Source: Candidatus Alistipes excrementipullorum
GTDB taxonomy: Bacteria; Bacteroidota; Bacteroidia; Bacteroidales; Rikenellaceae
Assembly (NCBI GenBank): GCA_019113665.1
Contig: DXGW01000217.1
Coordinates: forward strand, 1-5,106
Reading direction: 5' to 3'
Length of the DNA: 5,106 nucleotides
Shown: one piece after another, positions 1 through 4,904 of the stretch
Layout: each line of letters begins with the position of its first letter
How positions within the stretch are numbered: position 1 is the stretch's first letter
Notes under the pieces: model-generated
Databases searched by the model: none
What the model was told of the DNA's origin: nothing
What the model saw: the letters and a program-made list of their open reading frames with translations, nothing else
Program-made: the position numbers and the translations under genes

Positions 1-21
1 CATATCAAACAACATAAGGAA

Positions 22-29
22 CAAATATA
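22..29 (-). promoter_or_regulatory. Possible divergent -7 element
   Basis: The plus-strand bases CAAATATA read TATATTTG on the minus strand, an exact TAnnTTTG match. It would drive a leftward gene beginning outside the window. No clear -33 TTTG sits at the right distance, and this octamer is not rare in AT-rich DNA, so this is a weak call. Confidence 0.22.
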
Positions 30-66
30 TCATGCTAAACCATAATCCAGTTCCGGCTAAAATCAC

Positions 67-74
67 TATATTTG
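67..74 (+). promoter_or_regulatory. Bacteroidales-type -7 promoter element for the operon
   Basis: TATATTTG matches the Bacteroidales primary sigma factor -7 consensus TAnnTTTG exactly and is identical to the -7 box of the rplS promoter in this window. I cannot find a good TTTG -33 element 18-21 nt upstream, so the promoter may be weak or activator-dependent. The transcript would start near 80 and leave a leader of about 70 nt before the ATG at 150. Confidence 0.5.
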
Positions 75-149
75 CCGCATTGAATTGCAAATACGGAATA
101 CCGCGGCTGCCCGTCACGACGGACAACCGACGGTGTGAATGATTTTTCT

Positions 150-1184
150 ATGAAGATTCTGGTAACGGGCATGGCCGGCTTCATCGGCCACAATCTTGCG
201 GCACACCTTGTGCGCGACGGACACGAAGTGACGGGCATCGACTCCCTGAACGACTACTACGATGTCGCGCTGAAATACGGCCGCCTGGCAGATCTCGGCT
301 TCGACGGGCGCGATTATGCAGAGGGCGAGGAGCACGCCAGCTCCAAATACCCATCGCTGCATTTCATCAGAATGCACCTCGAATCGCGGGAGATGTTGCC
401 TGCGCTCTTCGCGTCGCACCGTTTCGACGCGGCCGTAAACCTCGCGGCGCAGGCGGGCGTACGATATTCGCTCGAGAACCCGTTCGCATATGTCGACAGC
501 AACGTCGTCGGATTCGTCAATCTGCTCGAATGCTGCCGCCACTACCCCGTAAAACACCTGATATACGCCTCGTCGAGTTCGGTCTACGGCGACAATGCCA
601 AGGTCCCGTTCTCCGAGGACGACGCCGTCGAGCAACCCGTCTCGCTCTATGCCGCAACAAAACGCAGCGACGAGCTGATGGCCGAGGTCTATGCACGGCT
701 TTTCGGCGTGGCATCGACCGGGCTGCGCTTCTTCACGGTCTACGGGCCATGGGGACGTCCCGACATGTCGCCCATGCTCTTCTCGGACGCCATAACCGCC
801 GGTCGCCCCATCAAACTCTTCAACAACGGCGACATGCTGCGCGACTTCACATACATCGACGACATAGTCGAGGGTGTGGTGCGGCTGCTTGACAAGGCCC
901 CGCAGGGCGATATACCCACCGACATATTCAACATCGGCCACGGCGATCCCGTGCACCTCATGGAGTTCATCTCCACGCTGGAGGAGGCACTCGGCCGCAA
1001 GGCCGTATTCGAAAGGCTGCCGATGCAGGCCGGCGACGTGCCCCGCACCTACGCCGACACGTCGAAGCTCCGCGCCAAGACGGGATATACGGCCTCGACG
1101 CCCCTGCGCGAGGGCATCGGACGATTCGTCGAATGGTATCTTTCAGATCTCAACCCGCTCGCAAAACGGGCGCAAACAAAATAG
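150..1184 (+). CDS. NAD-dependent UDP-glucuronate 4-epimerase-like SDR enzyme
   Basis: Predicted 344-residue cytoplasmic extended short-chain dehydrogenase/reductase. The N-terminal Rossmann fold has GxxGxxG at residues 7-13 and an acidic residue (Asp31) at the end of the second strand, which favours NAD. The catalytic region has the SSSSVYG stretch at 141-147 and the YxxxK pair Tyr167/Lys171. Subfamily signatures are strong: LNDYYDV (33-39), AAQAGVRYSLENP (99-111), and FFTVYGPWGRPDM (194-206). These are typical of UDP-glucuronate 4-epimerases, which interconvert UDP-GlcA and UDP-GalA, and the length is normal. I chose ATG at 150 because the protein then opens directly with the nucleotide-binding strand MKILVTG; an in-frame GTG at 135 would add five residues with no family support. 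It is the first gene of a four-gene unit, ending 3 nt before the next start, so it probably supplies the sugar donor. Substrate is inferred; a related UDP-sugar 4-epimerase activity is possible. Confidence 0.9.
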   Translation: MKILVTGMAGFIGHNLAAHLVRDGHEVTGIDSLNDYYDVALKYGRLADLGFDGRDYAEGEEHASSKYPSLHFIRMHLESREMLPALFASHRFDAAVNLAAQAGVRYSLENPFAYVDSNVVGFVNLLECCRHYPVKHLIYASSSSVYGDNAKVPFSEDDAVEQPVSLYAATKRSDELMAEVYARLFGVASTGLRFFTVYGPWGRPDMSPMLFSDAITAGRPIKLFNNGDMLRDFTYIDDIVEGVVRLLDKAPQGDIPTDIFNIGHGDPVHLMEFISTLEEALGRKAVFERLPMQAGDVPRTYADTSKLRAKTGYTASTPLREGIGRFVEWYLSDLNPLAKRAQTK

Positions 1185-1187
1185 GAC

Positions 1188-1919
1188 ATGAACAAAACCG
1201 CAGAATACGAGTTCACAATCATAGTCCCCGTATACAACGAGGAGGACAACATCTCGGAACTTGAGAGAGCCTTCACGGCATATCTTCCGCGTGCCTCCAA
1301 ACGCACGTGCGTACTCTTCGTCAACGATGGCTCGAACGACGCAAGCGGCGAACGCATAGAGGAGGTATGCCGCCGCAACAAGGATTTCTACTACATCAGT
1401 TTCGCACGCAACGCAGGCTTGAGCGCCGCCATCAAGGCCGGCATCGACTGTGCTCAGTCGCCTCTGGTGGGCTACATCGACGCCGACCTGCAGACCACGC
1501 CCGAAGATTTCGAACTGCTGCTGCCGCACAGCGGCGACAACGCCCTCTGCACGGGTATCCGCGCCGCACGCCGCGACTCGGTATTCAAACTCATACAGTC
1601 GAAGATAGCAAACGGTTTCCGCCGCATGATGACAGGCGACGGCGCAACCGATACGGGTTGCCCGCTAAAGGTCATGCACACCGACGCCGCCAAACGCATA
1701 CCCTTCTTCAAGGGCATGCACCGTTTCCTGCCGGCGCTCATACTGCTGCAGGAGGGTGCCAGATACTATGAAACACCCGTACGCCACTTCCCGCGCATGG
1801 CCGGCAAGTCCAAGTTCCATCTGTGGAACCGTCTGGTTTCGCCCTTCATGGACTGCTTCGCCTACCGCTGGATGAAGAAACGTTACATCAACTACAACGT
1901 AGCCGAAGGCAACATATGA
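1188..1919 (+). CDS. Family 2 glycosyltransferase, DPM1/ArnC/GtrB type (polyprenyl-phosphate sugar synthase)
   Basis: Predicted 243-residue GT-A enzyme. The nucleotide-binding start TIIVPVYNEEDNI is at residues 10-22, VNDGSNDAS at 45-53, and the metal-binding DADLQ at 98-102 in the DxDLQ form typical of enzymes that load a sugar onto a polyprenyl phosphate. Further subfamily marks are TDTGCPLKVM (154-163), KGMHRFLPAL (175-184) and the PR..GKSKF..WNRL element around 202-216. Unlike ArnC and GtrB it has no C-terminal pair of membrane helices, so it resembles the short DPM1-like forms and is likely peripheral on the cytoplasmic face. Its stop overlaps the next start as ATGA, implying translational coupling to the LAB_N protein. 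Donor is inferred from the adjacent epimerase (UDP-galacturonate or UDP-glucuronate); the lipid acceptor is probably undecaprenyl phosphate. Confidence 0.88.
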   Translation: MNKTAEYEFTIIVPVYNEEDNISELERAFTAYLPRASKRTCVLFVNDGSNDASGERIEEVCRRNKDFYYISFARNAGLSAAIKAGIDCAQSPLVGYIDADLQTTPEDFELLLPHSGDNALCTGIRAARRDSVFKLIQSKIANGFRRMMTGDGATDTGCPLKVMHTDAAKRIPFFKGMHRFLPALILLQEGARYYETPVRHFPRMAGKSKFHLWNRLVSPFMDCFAYRWMKKRYINYNVAEGNI

Positions 1920-2560
1920 CAGCCACGTGGATATATGCCATAGGATTCCTGGCACAGGCATTCTTCTCGGCGCGGATTCTCATACAGTGGATCCTCTCCG
2001 AGCGGGCCAAGAAGGTCGTATCGCCGGCTGCCTACTGGATATGCAGCATCGTGGGATCGTACCTGCTCTTCATCTACGGCTGGTTGCGCGACGACTTCTC
2101 GATAATCCTCGGACAGTTCATCTCGTACTACATATATCTCTGGAACCTCGACAGCAAGGGGCTGTGGCGAAGCGTCCCGCGCATTTTCCGCATAATACTG
2201 GTACTAACCCCGATAGCTGCGCTGATAGGAATATGGCACAACGCCGCCCACTTCTTCGAGACGTTCCTGCGCAACGATGACGTGCCGTTGTGGCTGCTCA
2301 TCTTCGGTTCGGCCGGGCAGATAGTCTTCACGTTGAGGTTCGTCTACCAGTGGATCTACTCCGTACGCCGTCACGAATCGTCGCTGCCGGCCGGATTCTG
2401 GCTGCTCAGCCTCACTGGATCGGCCATGATCGTTACATACGGAATCATACGCCACGATCCGGTACTGATACTCGGGCAGTCGGTCGGATTCATCGCCTAT
2501 GCCCGCAACCTCCTGATCGGCAAAAAATCGAAAAAAAAGACCCCGCATGAAGATAAATAA
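1916..2560 (+). CDS. Tandem LAB_N-domain membrane protein (putative lipid-linked sugar translocase partner)
   Basis: Predicted 214-residue integral membrane protein made of two lipid-A-disaccharide-synthase N-terminal (LAB_N) modules, about residues 8-78 and 129-199, each with roughly three hydrophobic helices, joined by another hydrophobic stretch at 90-107. Copy 1 has R20, QW 24-25, S28, P37, W41, S44, G47, Y54, R58, LGQ 65-67, Y74, N77; copy 2 repeats every one of these exactly 121 residues later. The C-terminus is a basic tail (GKKSKKK). It is not LpxB, because the catalytic glycosyltransferase part is absent. The start at 1916 is chosen because it overlaps the previous stop as ATGA and gives a sensible first helix; the open frame extends upstream to 1823 but that part lies inside the GT2 gene. 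The function of standalone LAB_N proteins is poorly settled. Position between a polyprenyl-phosphate GT2 and a GT39 enzyme suggests helping lipid-linked sugar synthesis or flipping, which is inference. Confidence 0.87.
   Translation: MTATWIYAIGFLAQAFFSARILIQWILSERAKKVVSPAAYWICSIVGSYLLFIYGWLRDDFSIILGQFISYYIYLWNLDSKGLWRSVPRIFRIILVLTPIAALIGIWHNAAHFFETFLRNDDVPLWLLIFGSAGQIVFTLRFVYQWIYSVRRHESSLPAGFWLLSLTGSAMIVTYGIIRHDPVLILGQSVGFIAYARNLLIGKKSKKKTPHEDK
1937..2512 (+). repeat. Internal protein-level duplication: two LAB_N modules at a fixed 121-residue offset
   Basis: Copy 1 spans roughly 1937-2149 and copy 2 roughly 2300-2512. At least thirteen conserved positions align with one constant offset and no gaps (for example Q14/Q135, R20/R141, Q24-W25/Q145-W146, P37/P158, W41/W162, G47/G168, Y54/Y175, L65-G66-Q67/L186-G187-Q188, N77/N198). 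The nucleotide sequences of the copies are not closely similar, so the duplication is old. Confidence 0.85.
2533..2539 (+). other. A-rich slippery heptamer in an A8 tract at the LAB_N/GT39 overlap
   Basis: Eight A residues at 2531-2538 followed by G encode Lys-Lys-Lys in frame as AAA AAA AAG, so the heptamer A_AAA_AAG lies in the register used by known -1 frameshift sites such as dnaX. A -1 slip would end translation at TGA 2548-2550, which overlaps the GT39 start as ATGA. Loss of one A in the transcript would fuse LAB_N in frame to GT39. No test of slippage is possible here; a lysine-rich tail alone explains the run. Confidence 0.25.
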
Positions 2561-4112
2561 GGGACTGGTGCTCTCGGCAGCACTTGTGGCGGCACTGCTG
2601 CCCGTACTGATATTGCGCGACTTCACTCCGTCGAACGAACTGCGATACCTGAGTATCGCCGACGAGGCCATCGCCAACGGCGATGTCTTCACCTTCACCA
2701 ACCAGGGCGTACCCTACGCCGACAAACCGCCCTTGTACATCTGGATCGTCATGCTCGGCCGCCTGCTGTTCGGGCAGCATACGATGTGGTTCCTGGGGCT
2801 CTTCTCGCTCATTCCGGCACTCGTGATCGTATGGACCATGAACCGCTGGGTTCGCTCCGTAACGAGCGAAGGCGAACGGCGGACGGCATCGCTCATGCTC
2901 ATGAGCAGCGGACTGTTCCTCGGCCTGGCCGTGGTGCTGCGAATGGACATGCTCATGAACATGTTCATCACGCTGGCCCTCTACACCTTCTACCGCATCT
3001 ACGACGGCAGCGGAGACACGCGCCGCAACCGAATACTCTTCCCCGTCTACGTATTCATGGCGCTCTTCTCGAAAGGGCCCGTAGGCATACTCGTACCGCT
3101 GGTAGCCACAGTGGCATTCCTTGCCGTCAGCCGGAAACTCAGGAGCATCGGCCGCTACTGGGGCTGGCTCACGTGGGGGATACTGCTCGCAGGCTGTGCC
3201 GTATGGTTCGGCAGCGTCTACATCGAGGGCGGACGCGAATATCTCGACAACCTGCTCTTCCACCAGACCATCGACCGCGCCGTGGACGCATTCCACCACA
3301 AGGAGCCGTTCTACTACTACCTCATATCGGTATGGTACTCGATAGCTCCGTGGTCGCTCCTGGCCATTGCCGCCATCGTCGGAGGCTGCGCCGCCCGCAA
3401 ACTCAATACGGACCTCGAGCGATTCTTCCTGACAATAATCATCACCACGTTCGTGATGCTGTCGGCCTTCAGTTCGAAGATAGCCGTCTACCTGGCACCG
3501 ACATTCCCGTTCTTCATATACCTCGGCATGCTGATGTACCTCAAACTCGGCCGCCGCTGGTGGCTGACCCTTACGGTGGCACTGCCGACGGCAATATGGA
3601 TAATCGTACTGCCGGGGCTCTTCATCGCAGCAAAAACAGCACCGGAAATGGGTTACCTGCTCAACGGCTGGTGCGTGGCTGCCGGAGCAATACTCTGCAT
3701 CGCGGGCATTGCAGCTGCCGTATTGCTCATACGGCGCCGTGATACGCTCAACCCCGCAATCGAAACGCTGGCAGCAGGTCTTTTCGCTGCGATATTCGTC
3801 GGAGGTTTCGCCCTGCCGGCCATAAACTGCGAAATCGGATACGGAGATCTCTGCCGCAAGGCCGCCGAAGTGTCGGCAGCCGAAGGCCGGCCCAACTACT
3901 ATGTATGGAGAGTCCACCGTCCCGAAAACATGGACGTATATCTGCATGCGGACGTAACGGACGTAACGACCGAAGATGTCCTCGCAGGCAAATGTGCCGA
4001 CGGGGTTCTGATTCTGCCTGCCGGCAAACTCGCCGGCGAGGACGCCCTCTCGGATTACACGTCCGGCAAACCGACCCATACGGTGGGCCGCTACATGGTC
4101 ATCGAGCCGTGA
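2547..4112 (+). CDS. ArnT-like GT39 membrane glycosyltransferase (GT-C fold)
   Basis: Predicted 521-residue polytopic membrane protein. A first helix (about 7-23) is followed by a periplasmic loop with the ArnT/PMT-type signature: NELRYLSIADEA (30-41) and then GVPYADKPPLYIW (54-66). Later marks are RMD (132-134, the likely second acidic site), FSKGPVG (174-180) and HHKEPFYYYL (250-259) with PW at 268-269. Many hydrophobic helices follow to about residue 425, then a short soluble C-terminal domain of roughly 95 residues. GT39 enzymes of this type use a polyprenyl-phosphate-linked sugar and transfer it on the periplasmic side, ArnT to lipid A. The usual Asp-Glu pair of the first loop is Asn30-Glu31 here. 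The ATG at 2547 lies 14 nt inside the upstream gene, consistent with coupled translation. Acceptor (lipid A, core sugar, another glycan or protein) cannot be told from sequence. It is the last gene of the operon. Confidence 0.88.
   Translation: MKINKGLVLSAALVAALLPVLILRDFTPSNELRYLSIADEAIANGDVFTFTNQGVPYADKPPLYIWIVMLGRLLFGQHTMWFLGLFSLIPALVIVWTMNRWVRSVTSEGERRTASLMLMSSGLFLGLAVVLRMDMLMNMFITLALYTFYRIYDGSGDTRRNRILFPVYVFMALFSKGPVGILVPLVATVAFLAVSRKLRSIGRYWGWLTWGILLAGCAVWFGSVYIEGGREYLDNLLFHQTIDRAVDAFHHKEPFYYYLISVWYSIAPWSLLAIAAIVGGCAARKLNTDLERFFLTIIITTFVMLSAFSSKIAVYLAPTFPFFIYLGMLMYLKLGRRWWLTLTVALPTAIWIIVLPGLFIAAKTAPEMGYLLNGWCVAAGAILCIAGIAAAVLLIRRRDTLNPAIETLAAGLFAAIFVGGFALPAINCEIGYGDLCRKAAEVSAAEGRPNYYVWRVHRPENMDVYLHADVTDVTTEDVLAGKCADGVLILPAGKLAGEDALSDYTSGKPTHTVGRYMVIEP
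3951..3968 (+). repeat. Two-copy 9-bp in-frame tandem repeat
   Basis: GACGTAACG occurs twice back to back within the GT39 gene and encodes Asp-Val-Thr twice (residues 469-474) in the soluble C-terminal part. Being a multiple of three, gain or loss of a copy would not break the frame. Confidence 0.7.
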
Positions 4113-4160
4113 TTGCCGCCCCATCGGTCTGAATAAAAAGGCGATGGAAAGCCAAAAAAT

Positions 4161-4190
4161 TTTGCGTGCGGAGTTTTTTTAGTATATTTG
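4161..4190 (+). promoter_or_regulatory. rplS promoter, Bacteroidales -33/-7 type
   Basis: TTTG at 4161-4164 serves as the -33 element and TATATTTG at 4183-4190 as the -7 element (consensus TAnnTTTG), separated by 18 nt, with a T-rich spacer. Transcription should start around 4196. This is the best-formed promoter in the window and fits a constitutively strong ribosomal-protein gene. Confidence 0.8.
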
Positions 4191-4195
4191 CACTC

Positions 4196-4357
4196 CCGTA
4201 TCAACCTCTTATATAGGGCGCAGCGACGGACGAAGACAGCAACACGCTGGTTTACAGCGATATTGACTCTTCAAGATTACGGAGCAATGATCTCCGTATG
4301 GTAGGAGCGGCGCAGCGATAATGTTGAGCGGTTAACGAAAAAATTTGTTGCAACACA
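4196..4357 (+). promoter_or_regulatory. Structured 5' leader of rplS
   Basis: About 160 nt separate the predicted transcription start from the rplS ATG, unusually long next to the compact operon upstream. A perfect 7-bp hairpin lies at 4278-4298 (TACGGAG / CTCCGTA, 7-nt loop), and a 5-bp hairpin at 4245-4259 (CGCTG / CAGCG, 5-nt loop). CAGCGA occurs at 4221, 4255 and 4313, so the CGCTG arm has three possible partners. GGCGCAGCGA is directly repeated at 4217-4226 and 4309-4318. The 10-bp palindrome TGTTGCAACA (4346-4355) ends 2 nt before the start codon. Ribosomal-protein leaders that give autoregulation are known for bL19 in other phyla; that this one does so is inference. An alternative is a plain long untranslated region. 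Confidence 0.45.
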
Positions 4358-4738
4358 ATGAACAAAGATTCAATCATCAAGATGGTGAACGATCAGCTCT
4401 GGCCGAAGACCGATGCCGACGTTCCTTCATTCAAGGCTGGTGACACGATCACCGTAACCTACCGCATCATCGAGGGTAACAAGGAGCGTCTGCAGAGCTT
4501 CCGCGGCGTAGTTATCCAGATCAAGGGTTCGGGCAAGACCAAGATGTTCACTATCCGCAAAATCTCCAACGGCGTAGGCGTTGAGCGTATCTTCCCGCTC
4601 TATTCGCCCCACATCGACAAGATCGAGGTTAACAAGGTCGGTGTCGTTCGTCGCGCACGCATCTACTACCTGCGTGACCTTACGGGTAAGAAAGCCCGCA
4701 TCAAGGAGAAGCGAATGGTCGCCAACAAAGAGGAGTAA
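4358..4738 (+). CDS. rplS: 50S ribosomal protein bL19
   Basis: Predicted 126-residue structural protein of the large ribosomal subunit, located at the 30S-50S interface. The sequence matches the family along its length: DVPSFKAGDTITV (residues 21-33), RLQSFRGVVI (44-53), the signature FTIRKISNGVGVERIFP (64-80), and the basic C-terminal YYLRDLTGKKARIKEKR. The length is slightly above the E. coli protein because of a few extra N-terminal residues and a short charged tail. Codon choice differs from the upstream operon: all 14 isoleucines use ATC and none ATA, and CGT and GTT are frequent, the mark of a highly expressed gene. It has its own promoter and leader and is followed directly by a strong terminator, so it is a separate transcription unit. 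No Shine-Dalgarno sequence; the A/T-rich stretch before the ATG is typical of the phylum. Confidence 0.98.
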   Translation: MNKDSIIKMVNDQLWPKTDADVPSFKAGDTITVTYRIIEGNKERLQSFRGVVIQIKGSGKTKMFTIRKISNGVGVERIFPLYSPHIDKIEVNKVGVVRRARIYYLRDLTGKKARIKEKRMVANKEE

Positions 4739-4740
4739 GT

Positions 4741-4775
4741 TGAAAAAGCCGTGTATCGGTTACACGGCTTTTTCA
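4741..4775 (+). terminator. Intrinsic terminator of rplS
   Basis: A perfect 15-bp stem (arms 4741-4755 and 4761-4775, core GCCGTGTA / TACACGGC) with the 5-nt loop TCGGT. The left arm begins with an A-tract and the right arm ends in a T-tract, so it could act in both directions. It starts 2 nt after the rplS stop codon. Confidence 0.93.
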
Positions 4776-4831
4776 TTATATCCGGCAGAAAGGCTCGCTA
4801 CGACATTCCCAAAGGGCACTATCCAACCAAA

Positions 4832-4868
4832 AAAGAAGATCGAAATTCCCAATTTCGATTTTTTTTGT
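4832..4868 (+). terminator. Second intrinsic terminator-like hairpin
   Basis: A 9-bp perfect stem ATCGAAATT (4839-4847) / AATTTCGAT (4851-4859) with a CCC loop is extended outward to about 4832/4866 through A-T pairs and two G-U pairs, and runs into eight T residues, then GTTATTTTT. It probably backs up the rplS terminator or insulates the next gene. The stem is AT-rich and so weaker than the first. Confidence 0.65.
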
Positions 4869-4876
4869 TATTTTTA
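4869..4876 (+). promoter_or_regulatory. Weak candidate -7 element for the downstream gene
   Basis: TATTTTTA matches TAnnTTTG at seven of eight positions' constraints (last base A instead of G) and lies about 29 nt before the ATG at 4905. I see no TTTG -33 element at proper spacing, and it overlaps the tail of the terminator, so the call is tentative. Confidence 0.22.
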
Positions 4877-4904
4877 CTCAATACGAATAACATAATTTCA
4901 AAAC

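Larger units (their letters stand above)
1..149. other. AT-rich non-coding region upstream of the sugar operon
   Basis: No convincing gene lies here. The only open frames are short antisense shadows of the epimerase. The first ~100 bases are clearly richer in A and T than the coding DNA that follows. The stretch holds a plus-strand -7 box at 67-74, a minus-strand look-alike at 22-29, and a small inverted repeat at 111-122 (CCGTC-AC-GACGG) in the presumed 5' leader. GACGG recurs at 129-133, so the CCGTC arm has two possible partners. I see no Shine-Dalgarno sequence before the ATG at 150, as is usual in Bacteroidales. Confidence 0.6.

Noticed and set aside
135..149. GTG at 135 as the epimerase start
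   Set aside because: It would add five residues before the conserved MKILVTG opening that family members normally start with; ATG at 150 fits better.
114..956. A 280-codon minus-strand open frame opposite the epimerase gene
   Set aside because: No recognisable motif, and it lies fully antisense to a strongly supported enzyme; a codon-bias shadow.
1916..2560. Reading the LAB_N protein as a truncated lipid-A-disaccharide synthase (LpxB)
   Set aside because: There is no trace of the LpxB catalytic domain, and the second half is another LAB_N copy, so it is a complete standalone membrane protein, not a fragment.
2786..3742. A 318-codon plus-strand open frame inside the GT39 gene
   Set aside because: Translation is extremely Arg/His/Pro-rich, typical of an out-of-frame reading of GC-rich coding DNA.
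2490..4124. A 544-codon open frame on the minus strand, opposite the whole GT39 gene
   Set aside because: It mirrors the GT39 gene, and its translation is rich in His, Glu, Arg and Tyr with no domain, signal or membrane pattern. Such antisense frames are common opposite GC-rich genes. The plus-strand product has clear family motifs.
4121..4147. CCATCG / CGATGG inverted repeat after the GT39 stop as a terminator of the operon
   Set aside because: Only 6 bp with a 15-nt loop, and followed by A-rich rather than T-rich sequence. No convincing intrinsic terminator is visible between the operon and rplS; termination may be Rho-dependent or incomplete.
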